The notes below the pieces were generated by a model that worked only from the letters and a program-made list of their open reading frames with translations, ran no database searches and had not been told where the DNA came from. A stretch of 15,068 bases of DNA from JBGOUV01 sp041477815 (GTDB lineage: Bacteria; Acidobacteriota; Terriglobia; Bryobacterales; JACQDG01). Location of the stretch: contig JBGOUV010000148.1 in the NCBI GenBank assembly GCA_041477815.1, forward strand, positions 1 to 15,068, in the 5' to 3' direction. The translations under genes were made by a program, and so were the position numbers. Below, piece by piece: positions 1-6,173 of the stretch (position 1 is the first letter of the stretch; the number at the start of each line of letters is the position of its first letter).

Positions 1-44
1 CGATGCACGGCACGCTGCGCTTCAATCTGGTAAGGTTTCTTCAT
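1..44 (-). CDS. 5' end of an unidentified gene leaving the window
   Basis: An ATG at 44-42 on the minus strand opens a frame that is still open at position 1 and gives MKKPYQIEAQRAVHR. An AAGGAG Shine-Dalgarno sequence lies at 57-52, 7 nt before the ATG, which is good support for a real start. Only 15 codons are visible, so no family can be assigned. The whole ribosome-binding site lies inside the inverted-repeat element at 44-115, so initiation may be controlled by RNA structure. Confidence 0.5.
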   Translation of the reverse strand, partial: MKKPYQIEAQRAVH

Positions 45-115
45 AGCGACTCTCCTTTTCTTGGCAAAGAAAAACTGCTCTGAGCCTACCAAGGCTCCGA
101 GCTGGAGAGTCGCTA
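44..115 (-). promoter_or_regulatory. Structured leader / nested inverted-repeat element masking a ribosome-binding site
   Basis: Perfect 12-bp inverted repeats lie at 44-55 (TAGCGACTCTCC) and 104-115 (GGAGAGTCGCTA). Between them sit two perfect hairpins: 56-73 (7-bp TTTTCTT/AAGAAAA stem, 4-nt loop), directly against the outer stem, and 82-97 (6-bp GAGCCT/AGGCTC stem, 4-nt loop). Read as minus-strand RNA this is a three-way junction. Its outer stem pairs the GGAG of the AAGGAG ribosome-binding site, the spacer and the A of the ATG at 44. It could be a cis-regulatory leader, or a small palindromic repeat that landed here; no target-site duplication is visible at its edges. Confidence 0.5.
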
Positions 116-119
116 CTTT

Positions 120-470
120 CTACGAGCTACCGGGCAATCTCTCGCCGTATTCCTTCCACATCTTGGCCGTTTCCGTACGGAACAAATGCCAGCAGTTGAT
201 AAAGTAGCTTTCGCGGAACTGCGCGTTGGAACCGAGGTGGTTATTCAGTTCTCGGCGCTCGTTCAGGTCAAGCGGATTGAGGCCCAAGATTGGAAGATAT
301 TCTTCCGGCGGCAGCCCTTCCCGCTCGTCATCCGGGAACAAGTCAGCACGCCGGAAATACAGTTCGCCTGTGATCATAAGGTCGCGAAATTTCCACATCT
401 TCAAAAACCGCCAAATGACGGCTTCCTGGTCTGGCGGCTCAAGCTGGTCGGCGTAGGTTTCGACTGCCAT
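120..470 (-). pseudogene. C-terminally truncated DUF2971-like protein
   Basis: The 116-aa frame starts at ATG 470. It contains the N-terminal pattern of DUF2971-like proteins: a FRDLMITGELYFRRADLFPD stretch (residues about 28-47), then ESYFINCWHLFRTETAKMW and KEYGE (residues about 88-110). In family members as I remember them, a stretch like GVAI with another hundred or more residues follows KEYGE. Here the frame runs into RLPGSS and a TAG at 122-120, five bases from the inverted-repeat element at 44-115. The gene therefore looks cut by a deletion or insertion. No good Shine-Dalgarno sequence precedes the ATG. The family assignment is from memory of sequence style and is moderately sure; a functional short protein cannot be excluded. 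Confidence 0.5.
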
Positions 471-509
471 AGACCCAAAAATACCAGATTCGCCTCTTCT
501 TCGCCTCTG

Positions 510-790
510 ATGGCAAACTGTTTTTCGTCGCGGCCTGAACCTGTCTAGTCAGCTTCACCGATGCAGAAGGCATCGGCCACAGCGTTGAAGTCACCGCTTC
601 CGCGCCGTACGAAGCGGCGACTGTCGGTCTCGCCGAATTTCACCGCCACGTTTTGGCGGGTGCTCAACGGGGGGGAGAGCGACTCGGCTGTCCACTTGGC
701 CGTCTAACGCCCAACTCGTGGAGGTGGCTCAGCCGAAGAGATCCAGAAGTCCGGTTCTGGGAAGCTGATACCCCGCCTGGACCACCTGGC
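510..790 (+). pseudogene. Decayed remnant of a small hypothetical protein
   Basis: From 551 one frame reads SFTDAEGIGHSVEV, then ASAPYEAATVGLAEFHRH to about 645. This resembles a small (about 100 aa) hypothetical protein that I recall as common in Acidobacteria, with the pattern SF-D-EG-H-VEV-A-YEAA-LA-EF. No start codon lies in that frame, because a TGA at 536-538 precedes it. A possible original start is ATG 510 (MANC...), separated from the conserved part by about 20 extra bases bounded by CTG repeats. After about 650 the similarity seems to move to the +1 frame (SAVHLAV, TAA stop, then EEIQKSGSGKL), which suggests more than one lesion. This remnant is the only thing I can see in the 471-873 gap; I recognise nothing at 791-873. 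Confidence 0.35.
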
Positions 791-873
791 TACCTGCACT
801 CCGCACACGCGGATTCTTTCTCGGTTGTCTTCGAGGAGTCGCAGAATCTGTTCGGTATCTCCATGCACTGCTT

Positions 874-1986
874 TCAGGATACTTGATATCCCCTCCCGAC
901 GCACCGCCCCAGCAGCTCCTCGTAGCGGTCGGTCACCCGCTCCCAGTCATACCGCTCCAGCGCCCGCTCCAGCGCCCGCCGCCCCCACTCCAGCCGCTCC
1001 CCCTCTCCCATCGCCCCGACGCGCTCCAGCGCCGCGGCCAGCGCCGCCTCGTCGTTCTCGAACCCGATCCCCGCCTCGCCCGCCACCTCGCGGTTTTCGG
1101 CATTATTCAGGTAGAGCACGCACCGCCCGCGCCCCATGGCTTCCACCAGCGCCGGATGCGTCCCCCCTACCTCGGTGGCATGAATATAGGCGAAGCTGTG
1201 GGCCTGCAGCTCGTGGTAACCGCTCCCGTAGACGTACCCGGTAAACACGATCCGCGGATCCCGGGTCGCCCGCACCCGCCGGATATACTCGGGGGCGTAA
1301 GGGGCGTCCCCCACCAGCACCAGCTTCTTCGACGCCGTTGTCCGCTCGAAAGCCCGGACCACCAGCAGCGCGTTGTTCTCGGGCTCCATGCGGCTCACGT
1401 ATAAGAAGTACCCTTCCGGCTCGAGTCCGAGGCGGTCGAGCGTCTCCCGCGTCGTCACCGGACCCGTGGCCGCCCCGTACGGGATGAAGGAGCTCGGCTG
1501 CCCGTAGCGTTCCCGGTAGTAGTCGGCGATAGCCTGGGCATCGGTGACCACCGCCGTCGGGCAGAGCGTGGTCAGGCGCTCCGAGAAGGCGTACCACCGC
1601 CGCGCCAGCGCGTTCCACTTCTTGCGATGCCGTTCCAGACCGTCCACGTTGATCACCGCCGGAATCCCCGCCAGGCGCGGCAGCGCGGTGAAGATCGTGT
1701 TGGCCCCGTTGCAGTAGAGGGCCACGTCGGCCCGCCGGAACAGCAGGTGCACCGTGGACAGGAAGGTGTGGGCGATGGTGTCGAAGTACTTGTGAGGAAT
1801 GGTGGGCAGCTTGACCAGCCGCACGCCCTGGTACCAGTCAGCCGGGTAGGAAACGTTGTTCGTGCGGCAGTAGACGGTCACCTCGTGGCCGCGCTCGGCC
1901 AGACGCGTCGCCAGTTGCTCGGCGAAGGTTTCAAAGCCCCCGTAGTTGGCGGGAATTCCGCGCGTGCCCAGGAGGGCGATGCGCAT
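874..1986 (-). CDS. DUF1972-type GT4 glycosyltransferase
   Basis: A 370-aa retaining glycosyltransferase of the GT4 fold with an N-terminal DUF1972 domain, a family that includes rhamnosyltransferases of capsule and O-antigen loci. Visible motifs are GTRGIPANYGGFET (residues 7-20), NVDGLERHRKKWN (113-125), the EPEN box in SRMEPENN (198-205), and the E-x-G-G-T-HPALVEAMG donor-binding region (272-285). The start is the ATG at 1986-1984, which forms a TGATG junction with the stop of the upstream GT2 gene. A GGAG lies 3 nt before it, and the DUF1972 alignment begins at MRIALLGTRG; an in-frame extension to 2073 would be unconserved and buried in the upstream gene. It is the last gene of the second glycosyltransferase run. 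It presumably adds a sugar in the cytoplasm; donor and acceptor cannot be read from the sequence. Confidence 0.9.
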   Translation of the reverse strand: MRIALLGTRGIPANYGGFETFAEQLATRLAERGHEVTVYCRTNNVSYPADWYQGVRLVKLPTIPHKYFDTIAHTFLSTVHLLFRRADVALYCNGANTIFTALPRLAGIPAVINVDGLERHRKKWNALARRWYAFSERLTTLCPTAVVTDAQAIADYYRERYGQPSSFIPYGAATGPVTTRETLDRLGLEPEGYFLYVSRMEPENNALLVVRAFERTTASKKLVLVGDAPYAPEYIRRVRATRDPRIVFTGYVYGSGYHELQAHSFAYIHATEVGGTHPALVEAMGRGRCVLYLNNAENREVAGEAGIGFENDEAALAAALERVGAMGEGERLEWGRRALERALERYDWERVTDRYEELLGRCVGRGYQVS

Positions 1987-3038
1987 CAGCTCCGGGCGGC
2001 GTTCACCCGGGTCTCCACCGGCTGGTGGGCGGCGCCGTTCAGCGGCAGGCTCACCGGATGGGAGTGGAACCATTGCTCGATATAAGCGTCATCCACGCGC
2101 CGCCGCGACTGGATCCACCGCCGCTTCTCCAGCACCCGCTTCAAATTTCGGAAGGTCAGGTAGAACGCCTTGATGGAGCTCTGCTCCCCGACCAGGCAAT
2201 ACAGCAGGATCCCCAGGTCGCGGAAGGTGATGGGGATCAAGTGGCGCAGGTAGAGGCTGGCGGTGACGTTCTTGAGCCGCATGAGGAAGCGGTTCTTCAC
2301 CGAATGCATGTTGATCTCGGGCGGCACCGTGCGCCGCATCCCCGGACGCAGCTTGCGCACGTGGTAGCCCTTGGCGTAGGGCACGTAGAGGCACTTCCAG
2401 CCCAGCAACTGCGCGCGCCAGGCCAGGTCGGCGTCTTCGCGGTAGGCGAAAAAGTCCGGATCGAAGAACTCCCCGCCCACCGACACGTCCTCGATCATCT
2501 CCCGCCGGTAGCAGGCCGCCGCCGCCGTCGCCCCGAATACGTACTCGTAGCGCAGGTAGTGGCCGTTGTCGCACTCCTGGCTGCCGCGGTCGAAGTGCCG
2601 CAGCATGGGCGTGAAGTAGATGCCAGTGGAGTCGACAATGGGCTCGTCCGGGATATCGAACGCCGGCGACATGCTGAACAGCTTGCCGCACACGGTCCCC
2701 ACCTGGGGGTCGAGCCGCGCGCCCTCCAGCAGCGCCTCCATGAATCCGGGCAGCAGGAAGACGTCCGGGTTGAGGGTCAGGACCCAGTCCCCCCGCGACA
2801 TGGCGATGGCCTGATTCTGGGCCGCGGCGAAACCGATATTCTCGTCGTTATAGACCACCAGGCAGCGGTCTTCATAGTGCTCCAATATGTCCACGGTGCC
2901 GTCCGTGGAGGCGTTGTCGATGACGATCACCTCCAGGTGGGGATACTTCTGCCCCAGCACGGCATCCAGGCACTTGCGGATGAAGCGGCCGCTGTTGTAA
3001 GTGACGATGGTTATCGATACAAAGTCACGTAAGAGCAT
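1986..3038 (-). CDS. GT2 family glycosyltransferase (rhamnosyltransferase-like)
   Basis: A 350-aa inverting GT-A enzyme. Motifs in order are SITIVTYNSG (residues 8-17), DNASTDGT (41-48), NIGFAAAQNQA (67-77), the metal-binding LNPDV (89-93) and EDADLAWR (201-208), which carries the catalytic acidic pair, followed by GYHVRK (224-229). This arrangement matches the WbbL/rhamnosyltransferase branch of GT2. A C-terminal helical part of about 120 residues without obvious transmembrane segments follows. The ATG at 3038 overlaps the upstream GT2 gene by 14 nt and has no clear Shine-Dalgarno sequence, so translation probably depends on coupling. The substrate is unknown. Confidence 0.9.
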   Translation of the reverse strand: MLLRDFVSITIVTYNSGRFIRKCLDAVLGQKYPHLEVIVIDNASTDGTVDILEHYEDRCLVVYNDENIGFAAAQNQAIAMSRGDWVLTLNPDVFLLPGFMEALLEGARLDPQVGTVCGKLFSMSPAFDIPDEPIVDSTGIYFTPMLRHFDRGSQECDNGHYLRYEYVFGATAAAACYRREMIEDVSVGGEFFDPDFFAYREDADLAWRAQLLGWKCLYVPYAKGYHVRKLRPGMRRTVPPEINMHSVKNRFLMRLKNVTASLYLRHLIPITFRDLGILLYCLVGEQSSIKAFYLTFRNLKRVLEKRRWIQSRRRVDDAYIEQWFHSHPVSLPLNGAAHQPVETRVNAARS

Positions 3039-3954
3039 GAGGTTGAACCCGTGTTTCCGCCGTTCGGCGCCCCAGCGCCAAAACCATCACCCTGCGGTAG
3101 GATCGGCACTCCTCACTCCGGCCCAGCGACGCCACGAGCCGGAACACGGCCCCCAGGGCAACCGCTGCGCGGACCAGCCACTGGGCCGGAACCGAGAAGT
3201 GCTTTCCCGTGTAGCTTAAAAGGCTACCATACCAGTAAACTTGCTTGTCTTCCAAGGAAATTCGCGCCAGCGAGTGGGCCCCCCGGTGGCGGGCGGCGCA
3301 GGCCGGCACGTAACGAATGCGGTATCCCGCCTGCCGCATCCTGCGGCACAGGTCCACGTCCTCGAACCACAGCGGATGAAACCGCTCATCCCACCCTCCC
3401 ACCGTCTCCAGGACGTCGCGCCGCACCATTAGAAACGCGCCGGCGGGCTGCTCCACGTCCTGGGGCCGGGTGTGGTCCAGGTCCAGGCATCGATAGCGGC
3501 GGTTGAGGGGATTCGAGGGCCACAGCCGGTTCACCAGGAGGGCCTCCGCGACCAAGCCGGCGGGCGTGGGAAATTTTCGAATGTTAAATCCAATCTGGGT
3601 CTCACCCTTCACATCGATCAAGCGGCCGCCCGCCGCGCCGGCTCCGCCCGCCTGCAACTGCTCCACCATCGCCTCGAGTCCGGTGACCAGCGCGGCGTCC
3701 GGATTCAGAAACAACACCAGCGGGCTTACTGTCGCTCGAACACCCTGGTTCGCCGCGGCGGCAAATCCTCGGTTCTCCCCGTTTACCAGTACCCGAACTC
3801 GCGGACCGCGCTCGGCGGCGAGGCCGGGCGTCGGGTCGGAGGAAGCGTTGTCCACGACCACGACTTCCGCGACATTCTGCAACGAATCCAGGCACTTGTC
3901 AATCTCTTTCGCCGAATTGCAGGTCACGATGACCGCCGCCACCGGCAGATTCAC
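3025..3954 (-). CDS. GT2 family glycosyltransferase (rhamnosyltransferase-like)
   Basis: A 309-aa GT-A enzyme. Motifs are AAVIVTCNSA (residues 6-15), DNASSD (35-40), GENRGFAAAANQ (59-70), LNPDA (83-87), QPAGAFLMVRR (169-179) and WFEDVDLCRR (196-205). The start is chosen as GTG 3954-3952. It forms a GTGA overlap with the stop of the upstream gene and has AAGGAG at 3968-3963, 8 nt upstream; the first conserved strand begins 4 residues later. An in-frame ATG at 4014 would add 20 unconserved residues. Near the C-terminus there is a hydrophobic stretch, WLVRAAVALGAVFRLVASLG (259-278), which could touch the membrane. The next gene overlaps by 14 nt. Confidence 0.9.
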   Translation of the reverse strand: MNLPVAAVIVTCNSAKEIDKCLDSLQNVAEVVVVDNASSDPTPGLAAERGPRVRVLVNGENRGFAAAANQGVRATVSPLVLFLNPDAALVTGLEAMVEQLQAGGAGAAGGRLIDVKGETQIGFNIRKFPTPAGLVAEALLVNRLWPSNPLNRRYRCLDLDHTRPQDVEQPAGAFLMVRRDVLETVGGWDERFHPLWFEDVDLCRRMRQAGYRIRYVPACAARHRGAHSLARISLEDKQVYWYGSLLSYTGKHFSVPAQWLVRAAVALGAVFRLVASLGRSEECRSYRRVMVLALGRRTAETRVQPHALT

Positions 3955-4964
3955 CCCTGTGTCTCCTTGCCCGTGGGGGCGAGTCGAAAATACCACCGCC
4001 AGTAGTCGTCCCAACCTGTAGACTGCTCAAAGCACACGAGTTCTCGTTCGGATTCGGCCAATACTGTTGCAAGCCGGGGGCCATCGGTGCGCCACCCCGC
4101 CCCAGCCCGCCGGATCCGCCCGGCCAGCATCATACCGGCGGCCAGCCCGCGCGCCCAAGCCCCCGGCCGGCCCCGCCGCAGCGCCTGAGCCGCCCACAGC
4201 AACTGCGCGGCCAGCACGGAACGCCAATACCGCCGGAGCACCGACCCCGGATAGAACTTCGCCAGCAGCAGGATTTGGTTGCGCGTCATCCATTGTACCA
4301 TGCGGCTGCTCCCCGGTCCCAGCGTCGCGCTACCGCGATGGTACCCCACCGCTTCCGGCACATAGACGCCTTCCAGACCCAGCAGCGCCGCACGCAGTCC
4401 CAGGTCCACGTCCTCCAGGTACGAAAAAAATGCCTCCTCGAAGCGGCCGGTGAGGGCAAAAAATTCTCGCCGCACCAGCACGGCCGTAGCCGAGGGAAAA
4501 AAGGTCCGCCGGGGACGCGCGGACCAGGCGCCGTCGCGCCGGCCATGCCCTAAACGGCACGCCGCTCCCCCCCGGCAAATCGCGTCGCCGACTCCGTCCA
4601 CCCGGTTCCGCTCCGCGTAATGCAGCAATTTCCCGAGGGCGAACCAGACCCCCTCCTGTTCCAAAGCCCCAGCCAGCTTCGCGGTCCAGTCCGGCTCCAA
4701 CTCGACGTCGTTGTTGAGCAGCGCTATCGCCTCTCCCCCCGCCGCTTCCACCCCCCGGTTGACGGCCACGCTGAATCCCATGTTAGCCGCCAGTTGCAAA
4801 ACCTCCGCGCCCCCGGCGCGCGCCGTTTCCGCCGAGCCGTCTGTGGAGCCGTTGTCCACCACCAGCACTTCCAGCGGCCGCAGGGTTTGCGCGCGCAGAG
4901 TGGCCAGCACCGACTCCAGCAGGTCCCGCCGGTTCCAGTTGGGAATCACCACCGAAACCGTCAC
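3951..4964 (-). CDS. GT2 family glycosyltransferase
   Basis: A 337-aa GT-A enzyme with SVVIPNWNRRD (residues 4-14), DNGSTDGS (37-44), NMGFSVAVNRG (61-71), LLNNDVELEPDW (82-93), LEDVDLGLR (183-191) and GYHRGSAT (207-214). It belongs to the same broad rhamnosyltransferase-like branch as its neighbours, but with NNDV in the metal site. The start is taken as GTG 4964-4962: it makes a GTGA overlap with the stop of the upstream gene and has GAGG at 4973-4970, 5 nt upstream. An ATG at 4991 is the alternative and adds 9 residues. The C-terminal third is arginine- and alanine-rich with amphipathic helices, possibly for membrane association. The acceptor and sugar are unknown. Confidence 0.88.
   Translation of the reverse strand: MTVSVVIPNWNRRDLLESVLATLRAQTLRPLEVLVVDNGSTDGSAETARAGGAEVLQLAANMGFSVAVNRGVEAAGGEAIALLNNDVELEPDWTAKLAGALEQEGVWFALGKLLHYAERNRVDGVGDAICRGGAACRLGHGRRDGAWSARPRRTFFPSATAVLVRREFFALTGRFEEAFFSYLEDVDLGLRAALLGLEGVYVPEAVGYHRGSATLGPGSSRMVQWMTRNQILLLAKFYPGSVLRRYWRSVLAAQLLWAAQALRRGRPGAWARGLAAGMMLAGRIRRAGAGWRTDGPRLATVLAESERELVCFEQSTGWDDYWRWYFRLAPTGKETQG
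3963..3968 (-). promoter_or_regulatory. Ribosome-binding site that fixes a GTG start
   Basis: AAGGAG on the minus strand, 8 nt upstream of GTG 3954 and inside the end of the preceding glycosyltransferase gene. It supports the GTG over the in-frame ATG at 4014. Confidence 0.7.
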
Positions 4965-5632
4965 CGCCACCTCTTCTGCAGCAGAAACCACAGGTTATGC
5001 AATCCATCCCGCCACGGGTTCAGCTTGATCTCTCCCAGCCGCGAGCTGTACTGAATCGAGATCTCCCCGAACCGGATCTGGGAGCTCTTCAGCGCCTCGA
5101 TCTTGATCTCCTCGGAGAACGCCATGCCGTCGGATTCCAGCTTCATCAACGGCAGGATGCTCCGCCGGAACACCCACATGCCCGACTGCGAGTCCCGCAC
5201 CCACCGGAAATACAACACCGAGGTGGCCAGCGACAGGATCAGGTTCCCGATCTTGTGCTTGAAGCTCATCGCGCCCCGGTCGCGCACCGGAAACCGCGAG
5301 GCGTTCAGAAAGTCCACCTGGAGGTGCAGGAACGCCTCCAGCAGATAAGAGATGGCGTCCACCGGATAGGAATGGTCGCCGTCCAAGGTGACAATCAGGT
5401 CTCCGCAGGCGTGGGCAAATCCCTTCTTGTACGATCGCCCGTACCCCCGCACGTCCTCGCGGATCACCGTGGCCCCCAGGGCTTCCGCCACCGACGCCGT
5501 CCGGTCGGTCGACCCGTTGTCCACCACGATCACCTCATCGACGTAGTCCGGCATCCGTCGCAGCACCAGCTCGATCCCCTGCTCTTCGTTCAGACAGGGG
5601 ATGATCACGGTAATCCGGTGGTCCTTATACAT
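4961..5632 (-). CDS. GT2 glycosyltransferase of the polyprenyl-phosphate (DPM1-like) type
   Basis: A compact 223-aa GT-A protein with ITVIIPCLNEE (residues 7-17), DNGSTD (38-43), the catalytic/metal site DGDHSYP (84-90), ASRF (111-114) and DSQSGM (147-152), the equivalent of the conserved D-x-S-G motif in dolichyl/undecaprenyl-phosphate sugar transferases. It is a stand-alone catalytic domain: no C-terminal transmembrane helices are present. The likely role is making a polyprenyl-phosphate-linked sugar, or adding a first sugar, at the cytoplasmic membrane face. It is the first gene of the second run. ATG 5632 is chosen because conservation begins at its third codon and the divergent gene begins 28 bp away. 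No strong Shine-Dalgarno sequence is visible, so a very short leader is likely. Confidence 0.87.
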   Translation of the reverse strand: MYKDHRITVIIPCLNEEQGIELVLRRMPDYVDEVIVVDNGSTDRTASVAEALGATVIREDVRGYGRSYKKGFAHACGDLIVTLDGDHSYPVDAISYLLEAFLHLQVDFLNASRFPVRDRGAMSFKHKIGNLILSLATSVLYFRWVRDSQSGMWVFRRSILPLMKLESDGMAFSEEIKIEALKSSQIRFGEISIQYSSRLGEIKLNPWRDGLHNLWFLLQKRWR

Positions 5633-5659
5633 CGGCGGGCGGCTGTTATACTGGATGGA
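5633..5659. promoter_or_regulatory. 27-bp divergent promoter region with a shared -10 core
   Basis: Only 27 bp separate the divergent ATGs at 5632 (minus) and 5660 (plus). TATACT at 5647-5652 is a good plus-strand -10 box, and its complement gives TATAAC at 5650-5645 as a minus-strand -10. On the plus strand the expected start of transcription is 6-8 nt downstream, at or next to the A of ATG 5660, implying a leaderless or nearly leaderless mRNA. On the minus strand the leader would be about 5 nt. The -35 boxes would fall inside the two coding regions and are not convincing. Confidence 0.45.
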
Positions 5660-6157
5660 ATGAAGACTTTGATTGTACTGGTTCTGGCGACAACTTGGGG
5701 CGCCGTTGCCGCCGCACCCGCGGACCTGGCCGGCGTCCAGAAGGTGTACCTGATGCCCATGTCGAGCGGCCTCGACCAGCATCTGGCCGATCAGATCGCC
5801 CGCCACAGCCTGTTCACCGTGGTGGTCGACCCCAAGCAGGCCAACGCTATCTGGACCGAGCGCATCGACGCCAGCTTTTTCAGCGCCTTCAACGAGCTCT
5901 TCCCGCCTCCCCATCCGGACAAGGATAAGGAGAAAAAGAAGGAAGAGAGCCTCGCGGCGGCCGACAAACCCCCCTCGCGCGGCTCCTGGGGCCGCACGCG
6001 CGGCACCATCTTTTTGGTGGGCGTCCAGTCACGCCAGGTACTTTGGTCCACCTTCCTGCCCCTGGGGGACACCTCCCCCAAGGGCCTCCACCACACCGCC
6101 CAAGACATAGTAAAGAACTTCCAACGAGACACCAAGTCCACCGAGCCGCGGCCGTAG
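5660..6157 (+). CDS. Small exported protein of unknown function
   Basis: A 165-aa protein with a clear signal peptide (MKTLIVLVLATTWGAVAAA, likely cut near residue 19), so it acts outside the cytoplasmic membrane. The mature part has a QKVYLMPMSSGLDQHLADQI segment (27-46), then VVVDPKQANAIWTERI, a lysine/glutamate-rich linker, and TRGTIFLVGVQSRQVLWSTF before the C-terminus. The pattern of an exported domain that reads out predicted residues prone to change and a final strand like VQSRQVLWS recalls hypothetical proteins I have seen in Acidobacteria. It has no catalytic motif that I can recognise. It sits alone on the plus strand between the two polysaccharide runs and shares a promoter region with one of them, so a role in glycan assembly or envelope stress is possible but unproven. 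Confidence 0.82.
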   Translation: MKTLIVLVLATTWGAVAAAPADLAGVQKVYLMPMSSGLDQHLADQIARHSLFTVVVDPKQANAIWTERIDASFFSAFNELFPPPHPDKDKEKKKEESLAAADKPPSRGSWGRTRGTIFLVGVQSRQVLWSTFLPLGDTSPKGLHHTAQDIVKNFQRDTKSTEPRP

Positions 6158-6173
6158 AGCGGACCCCCGCTTT
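6158..6173. terminator. Weak hairpin between convergent genes
   Basis: AGCGG (6158-6162) and CCGCT (6167-6171) form a 5-bp stem with a 4-nt loop, followed by a short TT(T) on the plus strand. It fills the whole 14-bp gap between the converging genes. The T-run is too short for a confident intrinsic terminator. Confidence 0.3.

Noticed and set aside
704..904. A 66-codon minus-strand frame reading ILKAVHGDTEQILRLLEDNRER
   Set aside because: It has a plausible helical look but overlaps the end of the GT4 gene, has no clear ribosome-binding site, and I do not recognise it.
2025..3032. A 335-codon plus-strand frame opposite a GT2 gene
   Set aside because: Low-complexity shadow composition, while the opposite strand carries all GT2 motifs.
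5633..5914. N-terminal extension of the DPM1-like glycosyltransferase upstream of ATG 5632
   Set aside because: The added 94 residues are unconserved and antisense to the signal-peptide region of the exported protein at 5660-6157.
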